Origin: Hyperoodon ampullatus
Taxonomy: Eukaryota; Chordata; Mammalia; Artiodactyla; Ziphiidae
Reading direction: 5' to 3'
Length of the DNA: 64,000 nt
NCBI GenBank assembly: GCA_949752795.1
Contig: OX457065.1
Span: 3,524,501-3,588,500 of the forward strand
Shown: positions 1 to 8,809 of the stretch, in pieces
Layout: the number at the start of each line of letters is the position of its first letter
Position numbering within the stretch: the first letter of the stretch is position 1
Made by a program: the position numbers and the translations under genes
Notes under the pieces: model-generated
What the model was told of the DNA's origin: nothing
Databases searched by the model: none
What the model saw: the letters and a program-made list of their open reading frames with translations, nothing else

Positions 1-1089
1 CGCCGGCCCTCTCCTGTCTTTCTGAGCCTTTGTCTCCTCTCGCTGCCCCTTGCTTTCTCTTCGGGTCACATTTTCTTTTCCTCAAATATCCTGTGCTGCC
101 TCCTCCCTCGGGCCTTCCTCCTGTGCCTTCTGCCTGGAAACCTCCAGCACTGCTTTATTGTGTTCACCCTGCGACCCGTCAGATCGTACCTCGGATGTCG
201 CGCCCTCAGGGGAGGGTTCCTGGCACTCGCAGACTGGATTAGGTCCCCCTCCCCGCCCATATGTCAGTTGTGGATCTGAGTTACAATCTCCCAGAAGCCA
301 CCCTGGCTCGGCCAGAAGAGGAATGTTCTGGAAGTTGTGCTAATTAGATGCTAATTGTCTCTCCCGTCGTTCCCCTCCTCCCGCCCTACAACGGAGCCCC
401 AGTTTGGTTCAGAGGGACCGTGTACCCTTGCAGCTCCTTTCCCAGACTCTCTGGCCATGGGTCCCAGTTCTGGCCAATGTGATGTAAGTGGGCGTCTACT
501 TGGTGGGTTCTTAAAAGGCTATTGTTTTCCTAAAATTGCCAGCCAGGCCTTGCCCCTTCCCCTCCCGTCTTCCTCCTGTGGCCTCTGCGAGGATGCTGGT
601 CCAGGAGCTGGCAGGAGCCCGTGCCCTTGCAGGCGTCCTCCAGCGACTATCCTGCCCGCAAAGGAACACAAACCCTGTCTAGTCCTGCATGCAAATGGGA
701 CTTTGTTACGTGCAGCCAAACACATCGTACCTAATGCAGAAGGCTTTTAGCGGTCCAACAGAATGGATGGGAAGTCCAGAGAACCATGCTTGGGACACTT
801 GGTACCCAAGGCCACTGCTGCCAGAGAACACAGCCTCCGTCAGGGCCTCAGGGACCACGTGAGGACGCTGCTCCTAGGTTCTTGGCATGAATCCAAAACC
901 TCTTGCCTCTCAAGACGTGTTTCAGATCCAGAGCCCTGGGCAGGGCAGTCCAGTCCTGCCTCTGTCAGGGCAGGGGGAGGGGACACCTGGGCCCCTGGTT
1001 CCCCCAGTGGGAGGTCAGGGCCTGGCAACCACCTGCTTTGTACTCTGCTAACTTGCCCTGCTTTCAGCATGGTGATTCTAAGCCAAGTC
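1..1089. other. Unique GC-rich sequence, no gene recognised
   Basis: I recognise no repeat family, exon or RNA gene here. Open frames on both strands of up to about 155 codons overlap one another and show no known domain, so I treat them as chance. The L1 remnant starts at about 1090. Confidence 0.6.
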
Positions 1090-2165
1090 GTGAGGCAGGG
1101 GGATGGGCACAATATACGATGTACAGTACAGTAGTAATATATTGTAGTATAGTCAGCGTGCTGTGCACCTCATCCCCAGGACTGACCCATCTTATACCTG
1201 GGAGTTTGTCCCTTTTCGCCCCCTTCACCCAGTCTGCCCACCCTCCCGTCCCTCACCTCTGGCAACCACCAGTCTTTCTCTGTTTCCACGAGCTCAGCGT
1301 TTTCGTTGATTCCATATATAAGAAGGATCGTATGGTAATTGTCTTTCTCTGTCTGACTTATTTCACTTAGCACAGTGCGCTCAAGGTCCACCCATGTTGT
1401 CACACATGGCAAGATTTCATTCTTTTTAATGGCGGAGTAATATTCCATTGTGTGTGTGTATGTGTATACACACACACGTATATCTATACAAACACACACA
1501 CACACACATATATATACACACACACATACTTATATCTCCATACCTTCTTTATCCATTTATTTGTTGGTGGACTCTGAGGTTGTTTCCATGTCTTGGCTAT
1601 TGTAAATAACACCATGATGGACATAGGGGTGCAGGTATCTTTTTGAGTTAGTTTTTTTTGTTTCCTTAAGATAAATACCCAGAAGTGGAATTGCTGGATC
1701 ATATGATAGTTCTCTTTTTAGTTTTTTGAGGAACCTCCATACTGTTTTCCACAGTGGCTGCACCAATTTACACTCCCACCAACAGTGCACGAGGGTTCCC
1801 TTTTCTCCACGTCGTCACCAACACTTGTTATCTGTTGTCTTTTGATGATAGTGGCTCTAACAGGTGTGAGGTTATAGGTCATTGTGGTTTTCTTTTGCAT
1901 TTCACTGATGATTAGAGATGTTGAGCATCTTTTCATGTACCTGTTGGCCATCTGTATGTCTTCTTTGAGAAAATGTCTATTCAGATCCTCTGCCCATTTT
2001 TTAATTGCGTTGTTCAGTTTTTTTGCTATTGGGTTGTCCGAGTTCTTACATATTTTGAATATTAGCCCCTTATCAGATATGTGATTTGCAAATATCTTCT
2101 CTCATTAGATGGTTTGCCTTTTTATGTCATTGAGGGTTCCTTCACCGTACAGAAGCATTTGAGTT
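1090..2165 (-). mobile_element. L1 (L1M-type) 3' end, minus strand
   Basis: Read on the minus strand, this is the C-terminal end of L1 ORF2 followed by the 3'UTR. Broken frames at 1718-1951 and 1557-1790 resemble the ORF2p C-terminus (for example [10 protein letters not shown], then [13 protein letters not shown]), and 1484-1702 carries KDTCTPMSIMVLFTIAKTW. Stops and frameshifts show that it is dead. The 3'UTR contains the (TG)n/(CA)n tract at 1449-1527. The 5' part of the element is absent, as expected for 5'-truncated L1 insertions. Strong divergence suggests an old mammalian L1M subfamily. Confidence 0.9.
1449..1527. repeat. (TG)n/(CA)n/(TA)n microsatellite
   Basis: A TG run turns through TATACA into a CA run, so the tract is partly self-complementary. 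It lies inside the L1 3' end. Confidence 0.9.
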
Positions 2166-3033
2166 TGATCTGGGGGCACACCTTGAACGCCCACCTGCCG
2201 CTTGGGCTGCTGCCATGTTCCTGAGACCACTCTGGGGACCCCACCCTCCCTGGAGCCGGCTTTCCTCACTTACCTGCTGGCCTCTGGACCCCAGCAGCCC
2301 CGCAGGCTCGTCCAGCCTCCACACAGAGGTTCAGGCTGGGGCCGCTGTATTCGGAGACAGGTTTGCCGAGCCCCCCTGTTCTCAGAAGATGAAGTGGGGG
2401 AGCTGAGAACCGTCGGGCAGGGAGGCTGGCGGTGAGGGGTGTGTCCAGGCGCCGTCCTGGTGTGCATCCCGGCCTCAAGTCCTGGATCTGCAGTGTGAGT
2501 GCCACAGAGGTAGCGCTGCGCACGCAGAGGGAGCCCAGAGTCCCCGGCAGCCTCGCCCGACCCGCAGTGAGGTCTCCCCACTCAGGGGGAGCTCAGGCCC
2601 CCGGCTCGAGGTGGGCTGGTGGGCCCTGATAGCAGGCGGCCTGCCACCCCATGGGAGCAGTGGCTGGCGGGGTGTCCCCGTGCAGGCGAGTGCTGGTGTG
2701 GCAAGGGGACGGGAGCAGGCACGCGGGGGCGGTGCAGGAGAGATGCTGGCCTGTGGGCTCTGGAGGTGGCCCGGAGGGGCCTCCCTAAGACAGGGCCGGA
2801 TTGAAGGGTGCACGTCTCAAGGCTCCTGGGAAAGGGGAGCGTCCCCCCGTTGACTGTGATTCAACTTCTGTCAGAGGCGGACTCAAAAGTGAATTTGAGA
2901 TATCGGAAAATCTTTTACAAAGTGTCTTGAACATTGGGGCTGTGGATTAAGTATCATCCAGGCTCCGCGCTCAGCTGTGGCCGTGGTTATTTTCTCATTG
3001 GTGTTTCTGTTCAGCTCTGGAGGAGGCAAAATG

Positions 3034-3037
<4 letters not shown>
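2166..3037. other. Unique GC-rich sequence
   Basis: No repeat family or gene is recognised. It is GC-rich with scattered CpG but no dense island. Several overlapping frames on both strands (longest about 112 codons, minus, 2475-2813) have no domain and are taken as chance. Confidence 0.55.

Positions 3038-3038
<1 letters not shown>

Positions 3039-3066
<28 letters not shown>
3039..3066. repeat. (GT)n microsatellite with GT-rich tail
   Basis: A pure GT tract of about 14 units is followed to about 3215 by degenerate GT-rich sequence. The cysteine/valine-rich plus-strand frames here simply translate this tract. Confidence 0.95.
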
Positions 3067-3069
<3 letters not shown>

Positions 3070-3215
3070 ATGCATGTGTGTGCCTCTATGTGTGTGTGTT
3101 TGTGTTTGCTTTTAATGTGCGTCTGCAGGTGTGCACGTCTGTGCTTATATGTCTCTGTGTGCGCGTGTATGTGTGTATACACCCTCCTATGTGTGTGCAT
3201 GTGTTTGTGTGCCTT

Positions 3216-3540
3216 CCTGGTGAGCGTGTTGCTTACACCCAGCCTGGCTGTGCACAGCTGCCCTCCCTCCATCCCCAGCCCCAGAATGCTGTTTTGTTTC
3301 TCACCCTTTCATATTCAAATGCCAGCCTGGCTCCCAGCATCCCGGGGGATTTATGGGCTGATTGTGTATTGTGGAGCAGGGTGAGTGGGTGAGCTCATCC
3401 CTGGCTTGTGATGGTAATTCCTGCCTGGACCGGGGACCAGGGCCTCCATCTGCTTCAGAGGGGCCTGCCTGGGTCCTGCCCCCACCCCCACGCCCCTCAT
3501 CGCCTGGGTGCCCGCGCTGTTCATTCAGTCCAGAAACAGG
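3216..3540. other. Unique sequence
   Basis: No repeat or gene is recognised between the GT-rich tract and a weak MIR-like stretch. Confidence 0.5.
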
Positions 3541-3700
3541 GAATAAGACAAGTGACAACAGCAACAGCAGCGACATTTATGTATTGGGGCCAACTGTGCT
3601 GGACATGCTTCTCAGCCCTTTCAAGGTTCCCCTCGCTTTAGGTCGATTTGAATGGGTGAGGAAGCAGAGGCAGAGGGAGATGCCCACGGGCAGACAGCTA
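3541..3700 (-). mobile_element. MIR-like fragment (weak)
   Basis: The stretch from an ACATTTATGTATTGGGG motif through a GAGGAAGCAGAGGC motif resembles a diverged minus-strand MIR. Similarity is low and the boundaries are uncertain. Confidence 0.4.
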
Positions 3701-3799
3701 CCACCACACTGGGCGCCTGGCTAGTGGCGGGTGGGCAGGGCAGAGCCTCTGGGTGGCGGGGTGCCCTCCTCCCTGCTCCCCGCCAGGCCCAGTTCTGCC

Positions 3800-4065
3800 C
3801 AGGCTCTCTCCCTCATCCGCACCATTCTTCTTTATCATGTGGCTTACCTTAGCCCTGGTCTCATCTCCTGTGTCCTGGACGCTGTCCTCTCTGCCTCCTG
3901 GAAGCTCCCCCATCCTCAGCACAGCCGCTGGGATATCTTGCCTAAAACCTCCTCCACTCCTGGCCTTATGCTTTCCGTGCCTCCCCACTGTGCTTCAGCC
4001 GAAGCTCAAATTTCTCCTGGCATTTAGAACCCACTGGCATCTGGTCCTATCGCCCAGCTTCAGCA
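3800..4065 (+). mobile_element. L2 LINE fragment
   Basis: The ordered motifs CTTGCCTAAAACCTCC, TGCCTCCCCACTGTGC and CCACTGGCATCTGGTCC resemble the L2 ORF2 3' portion. It is old and diverged, with no intact frame. Confidence 0.55.
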
Positions 4066-4463
4066 GGGCTGTTCCGGCGCGGGTGGAGCAGGTAGAGGGC
4101 AGAGCTGGGGCCGGTACTGAGCTCCTCAGTGGGAGAGGCGTGTAAGTGGGGCTTTGACTGGACTTGGATCTGACCCCAGTGTCCGTGGTGGGAGGTGGGC
4201 ATTCAGGCAGGAGTAGCTGGGAACAGCTGCTCCCACCCTCAGCAGCAGGATGGCCCAGCCAGAGGCTGCTCGGGCACTGGCCCTCCGTATCCTGGGCCTG
4301 TGTGACCTCAGATGCCCCTGCTCCACCCCTGTCTGCAGGGGAAGGGGAGGAGAGAGGCTCTCCTTAGGTCCAGACTGTGGGCCACATAGAGGAAGCCAGA
4401 GATTCATGGACGCAAGGGGCTGGGTGGAATTTAACCCTGGGGTGGATGGAAAGATGGATTGGG
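4066..4463. other. Unique sequence
   Basis: No repeat or gene is recognised. Short overlapping frames on both strands lack any domain. Confidence 0.5.
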
Positions 4464-4640
4464 GTGGAGCTTTGGAGTCAGATTCTCCTGGGTTCGTCTC
4501 CCTGCTCTGCCAGCTGCCAAGTCAGCAAACCTCTTGGATCCTCAGTTTCCCCATCTGAGAAGTGGGACAACACCACTGTAACACAGAGTTGCTGCTAATG
4601 CCAAGGGTTCCGTCAGAGAAGGGTCTGCATTTAAGGGCTA
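4464..4640 (+). mobile_element. MIR SINE fragment
   Basis: It shows a CTTTGGAGTCAGA start, a tRNA-related middle, and a core with CCTCAGTTTCCCCATCTGAG. This is the standard MIR order on the plus strand. Confidence 0.8.
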
Positions 4641-4645
4641 TTTAC

Positions 4646-4660
4646 AAAAAAAAAAAAATG
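4646..4660 (+). repeat. Short poly(A) tract
   Basis: A run of A follows a GGGCTATTTAC motif. It is too short to assign to a particular retroposon. Confidence 0.7.
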
Positions 4661-4729
4661 GCATTTCTACAGCAGGCAGCTGTGCATTTGGGACCCCCGT
4701 TTTTCTCAGTGGAGTCCTGGGACACTGTC

Positions 4730-4825
4730 GTTTTCTGCCTTTGTATCTCTCTGAGCCTCAGTTTCCCCATCCATGAAAAAGGCATGATGCTGGCCCCAGC
4801 CTTCTTACGGGGCTCTGAGCGTTAG
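4730..4825 (+). mobile_element. MIR SINE fragment
   Basis: GAGCCTCAGTTTCCCCATCC is followed by an AAAAGGCATGATG run, as in the MIR core. It is a second MIR piece 90 bp after the previous one. Confidence 0.7.
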
Positions 4826-5073
4826 CCAGCCAGCCTGCCCACCTCCACCTGCCCGATCCTGAGGCGTGAGTGTCCGAGGGCTGGGAAGAGGGGTTGGGGA
4901 TCCTGTTACTGTCGGCGGGTCCAGCTCCCAGACAATGGGAATCGTATTAACCTTGGCCAGGGAGATCACCATCTGTCCAAACAGTGGGCACTAGGCAGCC
5001 CGCTGCCCGAGCATCTGAAGCACCAGGCGGCATCGCCTGCTCCCTCCCAGGTACTTACTCAACAGACCCGCCT
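4826..5073. other. Unique sequence flanking the minisatellite
   Basis: No repeat or gene is recognised. Confidence 0.5.
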
Positions 5074-5313
5074 GGGGTCCACCCTCCCTGGGGTCCACCC
5101 TCCCTGGAGTCCACCCTCCCTGGGGTCCACCCTCCCTGGGGTCTGCCCTCCCTGGGGTCCACCCTCCCTGGAGTCCACCCTCCCTGGGGTCCACCCTCCC
5201 TGGAGTCCACCCTCCCTGGGGTCCACCCTCCCTGGGGTCCGCCCTCCCTGGGGTCCTCCCTTCCTGGGGTCCACCCTCCCTGGGGTCCACCCTCCCTGGG
5301 GTCCGCCCTCCCT
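5074..5313. repeat. 16-bp minisatellite, 15 units
   Basis: Fifteen head-to-tail 16-bp units with consensus GGGGTCCACCCTCCCT run without gaps. Units beginning at 5106, 5170 and 5202 carry GGAG, those at 5138, 5234 and 5298 carry a G in place of the A, and the unit at 5250 is the most diverged. Because 16 is not a multiple of three and the unit has no stop, several frames on both strands stay open. The proline-rich 156-codon frame (4984-5454) and its minus-strand counterparts are therefore artefacts, not a gene. The minus strand has runs of G that could form G-quadruplexes. Confidence 0.97.
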
Positions 5314-5606
5314 GGCCTCAGTCCTCCTCTCTGCACAAAGGGTCTCGACTGGTCTCCGCCAGGTGGCAGCCCCGAACAGTTCCTCCCAGGCGCTTCAGAT
5401 CTGATTTTCATTCATGTGGACCTATTTTCTGCCCATCCCAGTGCTGCCGGCTGAGGATCCAGGGACGGACCCCCAGCCTCTACCCTGAAGTGCTCCCCAT
5501 CTCATTAGGAAGACAGACAGAAAAGCCATCAATGACAGTGTGAGGCGGTGAGGGCTGTGAGGATGAGAGTGAGGATGGTTATGAGGATAATAATCAATAA
5601 AATATG
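5314..5606. other. Unique sequence
   Basis: No repeat or gene is recognised. It ends in an AT-rich run leading into the (ATA)n tract. Confidence 0.5.
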
Positions 5607-5622
5607 ATAATAATAATAATAA
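5607..5622. repeat. (ATA)n microsatellite at MIR edge
   Basis: Short ATA repeats adjoin the tail side of the following minus-strand MIR. This is a common position, since the MIR 3' end is AT-rich. Confidence 0.8.
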
Positions 5623-5815
5623 GTTACATGCCCACCATGTCCCAAGACGTTTCTAAGCACTCTGCATGGACTGTCTCATATAATTCTCACAACAGCCCTG
5701 GGAGGAGAGTCTTGTTATTTTCCATTCTCATTTTTCAGACGAGGAAACTGAGGTACAGAGAGGTTAGGAAACTTTCCTTGGGTCAGAAAGCCGGTAAGTG
5801 GTGGATCTCAGAGCA
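5615..5815 (-). mobile_element. MIR SINE, minus strand
   Basis: In order it shows CACTCTGCATGGACTG, ATAATTCTCACAACAGCCC, GACGAGGAAACTGAGG and AGAGAGGTTAGGAAAC, which is the complement of the MIR consensus. It is fairly complete. Confidence 0.85.
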
Positions 5816-5819
5816 GTGA

Positions 5820-6120
5820 GGGAGCCCAGAAAGGGGGTGATTATATCCTTCAGGGGGAAGGGGAAGGCTTTTCTGAGGAGGAGCCATTTGACCTGGCCTT
5901 TGAAGGATGTATAGGAGTCCACCAGACAGAAGCAGTGGGAACAATTGTGCAAGCCTGAGGCAACATAAAGAAGCCAGACTTGGCCCAACCAGGGCCATCC
6001 TTCTGGAAACCACAGGGCATCACGGGAACCAGGCAAGGAAGGAGCCACAGCCTGAGAGACAGAAGTGGAGCAGGAGCCAGGAGGGCCGTGCGTGGGCTGA
6101 GAAACCATCTCTGTAAATGA
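5820..6120 (-). mobile_element. L2 LINE fragment, minus strand
   Basis: A GGAAGGCTTTTCTGAGGAGG motif, then CATTTGACCTGGCCTTTGAAG, match the complement of the L2 ORF2 C-terminal segment. The coding frame is broken. Confidence 0.65.
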
Positions 6121-6454
6121 ACCGTGGTCTAAGAGGGAAGTAACGGTGAGGGTGCTCAGATACACCCCTCCCCAGACACTCCAGGATCCTGGTCCTCTGT
6201 GAGGGGCAGCCCCACCCCAGGAGAGACACAGGGGCGGGGTGGAGGGTGGTCCTTTGCAGAAGAGCAGCACAGGGGGATGAGGCTTTGGGAGAACATGGCT
6301 CTTGTATATTCACTAGTTCTTTATTTAATATTTTCATATAGGGCATGTATCGTTTTTCCTCCAAACTAGGATAGTTTGAGAACAAATGGAACCTCATTAA
6401 TCGGTTGCCCCAGGATGAAGGTTGTAAATCAGGACAGTTTGTCCCACAGCACAG
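6121..6454. other. Unique sequence
   Basis: No repeat or gene is recognised. Confidence 0.5.
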
Positions 6455-6565
6455 ATGTGATCTACCGTGCACTTTACAACTATTAACTCATTTAATCCTG
6501 ACAAACCTTATAAAGGGGGTTGCTATTACCCCCCTTTCCAGATGAGGAAACTGAGGCACAGAAAA
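6455..6565 (-). mobile_element. MIR SINE fragment, minus strand
   Basis: AACTCATTTAATCCTGAC, then CAGATGAGGAAACTGAGGCA: a 5'-truncated minus-strand MIR. Confidence 0.85.
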
Positions 6566-6569
6566 AAAG

Positions 6570-6715
6570 ACTACTACATTAGCACCCACTGTGTGTTAGA
6601 ACTGAGCTGGGCCGTTTCACATCAATCCATCTAACCCTGACAACAGCTGTGTGAAGGATGTTTTGGGAAACCCATTTACAGATGAAGAAACTGAGGCTCT
6701 GAGACCCAACCCGAG
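6570..6715 (-). mobile_element. Second MIR SINE fragment, minus strand
   Basis: AGCACCCACTGTGTG, CTAACCCTGACAACAGC and ACAGATGAAGAAACTGAGG repeat the same motif order directly after the previous MIR. These are two separate MIR insertions, or a local duplication, side by side. Confidence 0.85.
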
Positions 6716-6798
6716 TCCAGGAGATCCCCAGTCTCAGCCCCTCTCACTGCCTGACAGAGTCCCCTTGCTGAACATTCCAACCCAAATCTCTTGCCTGC

Positions 6799-6820
6799 TT
6801 TTTTCTTTTCTTTTCTTTTC
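6799..6820. repeat. (TTTTC)n microsatellite
   Basis: About four units of TTTTC follow a T run. Confidence 0.85.
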
Positions 6821-7009
6821 CATTTCTGCCGGGTGGATTGCAGCATGGAGAGAGGTGTGGCGCCAGCAGAAAAATGCATGTATTCTTTTAGGTGAGGCGG
6901 GAACAATGAGGGGTGGAGGGGCTTGGCTGCACGAGCCGGGGCTCTGGGTGGGCTGGGGAGTGGACAGTTGGCAGCGGAACTGCCGAGCTGGAAATCTGGG
7001 CTCAATGCG

Positions 7010-7011
<2 letters not shown>
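6821..7011. other. Unique sequence
   Basis: No repeat or gene is recognised. Confidence 0.5.

Positions 7012-7047
<36 letters not shown>
7012..7047. repeat. (CT)n microsatellite
   Basis: About 18 uninterrupted CT units. The alternating serine-leucine frames here are translations of the repeat. Pure polypurine/polypyrimidine mirror tracts like this can adopt triplex structure. Confidence 0.97.
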
Positions 7048-7051
<4 letters not shown>

Positions 7052-7119
7052 GAAGCAGGTGCACAGAGAGCGCCCCTGTGGATGGGGCAGTCTTTTCTGA
7101 GCAATCCCATCACCCAGGG

Positions 7120-7215
7120 CTGAGTTCTGACCTTGTGTCTGTCCTGCCCGTCACTGACTTGTGTGACTTCGGACAGGGCTCTTCCCTCTCTGGGCCTCGA
7201 TGTCCCATTTGAACT
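7120..7215 (+). mobile_element. MIR SINE fragment
   Basis: TGACTTGTGTGACTTCGGAC followed by CTCTCTGGGCCTCGATGTCC has MIR core order. Confidence 0.6.
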
Positions 7216-7284
7216 CCAGGGACTGAGATTCCAGGGCCTCTTAGAGCCTTGAGCTCTGTAGCTGGCTCTGTAGTGATTAGGGAC

Positions 7285-7470
7285 TCTGGATTCAGGGTTA
7301 GGTGGCCTGGGTTCATATTCAGGCTCTGCCTTTTCAGATGTGTGTCCTTGGGTAAGTTATTTAACCTGCGTCTGTGTTCTGCCCTGGAAAATAGGCCAGT
7401 GATCGCGATGATGATAACTATGATGATGGTAATGTCGTCTCACTGGGGTGCAGTGCCTGGCCCAGAGCAG
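7285..7470 (+). mobile_element. MIR SINE
   Basis: GGGTTCATATTCAGGCTCTGC, TTGGGTAAGTTATTTAACCTG, a GATGATGATAAC stretch and a GTGCCTGGCCCAGAGCAGG end follow full MIR order. Confidence 0.8.
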
Positions 7471-7904
7471 GGGCTGGGCTGTGTTTGTTATTTTTACCTT
7501 CTAGGGTAAACGTGAGAACAGAGGCTCCAACGGAGGAGGCGGGCTGCCCTGGATGGGGTCTTGCATTGAATGCCTACAAGTCCCTGCACAGGAACTGGGG
7601 TTGGCGGGGAGCTGGAGGTCTGGGGGTAAGGACAGGAGGGAGTTCCTGGCCAAGGGCAGGCCCAAGCTGACCAGGCACTGGACAGACAAGACATTGTGTA
7701 GTGACAGGGGCCCTGCCAGCTGAGGGAGCCTCACCCAGCCCCCTCCTGGGACCCAGTGCCTCCACTCCACGCCCCAGTGGAGGTGGGGCGTGGGCCCTGT
7801 GGCCAGAGCTGGAGGGGACCACCGCCCCCAGCCAGCCCGGCGACTCTCCAGTCTCAGCCATTTGGGCGCCACCTTGGAGATTTTTGCCCCGTGAGTGAGC
7901 ATTA
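7471..7904. other. Unique GC-rich sequence
   Basis: No repeat or gene is recognised. Overlapping frames of up to 133 codons on the minus strand have no domain. Confidence 0.5.
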
Positions 7905-8225
7905 CTATAATTTATTTCATGCTTGTCTTAATTTTAAATATATTTTTTCATTTAATTTTGGGGGGATCTGAGTTATGCTCACATGGTTCAAAAATCAAAA
8001 AAGTTTCATGAACGCTTTCGGGACAGTCCGCCTCTGGCCCCGTCTCCCACCACCGGGCCCCTCCCCACGGGCCAAGGCTATTATTCTACATCAGTAAATA
8101 CAATGCAAAGTATGTATTTGATATATTTTCCCCACTTTAAAGACAATCCAAAGCATGCAATGCACACCGTCCTACAAGGTGATTTTTTTCTCTTAAATAT
8201 GATTTTGTAAATCAACTTTTCTACT
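7905..8225 (-). mobile_element. L1M 3'UTR fragment, minus strand
   Basis: A CATGGTTCAAAAATCAAAAA motif, a GTCTCCCACC stretch and an AATACAATGCAAAGTATG segment resemble the complement of an old L1M 3'UTR. It is AT-rich against GC-rich flanks. Confidence 0.6.
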
Positions 8226-8564
8226 TAAATGAATTTAAATGAAAAATATATCCCGCCACTTCCTATAGGCAGAAGGTAGCCATACCACATGGGAACAGAA
8301 CAAGACTAATACATCCCGGTGGGGTCCCGTGGTTGGTGAGAACCCTGCACTCGAGATCTACCTTCTTTCTGTTCCAGAGGGACCAGCAAATGTTAGAGGG
8401 AAGCTGAGACATCCATCACCAGGCTGTTTTTTTTTGTGTGTGTGAGATAATCAAAAGGACTAAAAAGATTTGGATGGCAGATATCTTTCCCACCTTGGAA
8501 TTCGGGGTATTTAATGCAGCATTTTCATCCCGTCAGTGGTGTCAGCTCACCCTTCGGGAAAATT
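8226..8564. other. Unassigned sequence
   Basis: No family is recognised with confidence. It includes a short T run with a GTGTGTGTG tail near 8430. Confidence 0.45.
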
Positions 8565-8690
8565 TCATCTAGTCCAACAATGCAGTCATCTGAAACAGGA
8601 GTCAACTGAGGCTCAGAAGGTGGGGAGGACTTAAAATGACCCAGTTCGTTTGTGGCAAAGCCTGGAAGAGACCTTAGATCTCCAGGGCCC
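8565..8690 (-). mobile_element. Ancient MIR-like repeat fragment
   Basis: CATCTAGTCCAACAATGC, then GTCAACTGAGGCTCAGAAGG and ATGACCCAGTTCG, resemble the complement of an old tRNA-core SINE. The exact family is not certain. Confidence 0.5.
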
Positions 8691-8809
8691 CGGCTATACT
8701 CCCTGGGACAGAATGAATGGGGTTTTCTTGGAAAAACTATGCCTATTCCCTGCCCTACCCCCCAGCTCCTCCCTCACCTCACAACTTCATTTAGCCGACC
8801 TCTGCTGTT

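Noticed and set aside
2883..3392. Cys/Val-rich and His/Thr-rich frames
   Set aside because: They translate the (GT)n tract on either strand.
4984..5454. Proline-rich 156-codon plus-strand frame and similar minus-strand frames
   Set aside because: They are translations of the 16-bp minisatellite, whose unit length and lack of stops keep many frames open.
6651..7123. Ser-Leu repeat frames
   Set aside because: They translate the (CT)n microsatellite.
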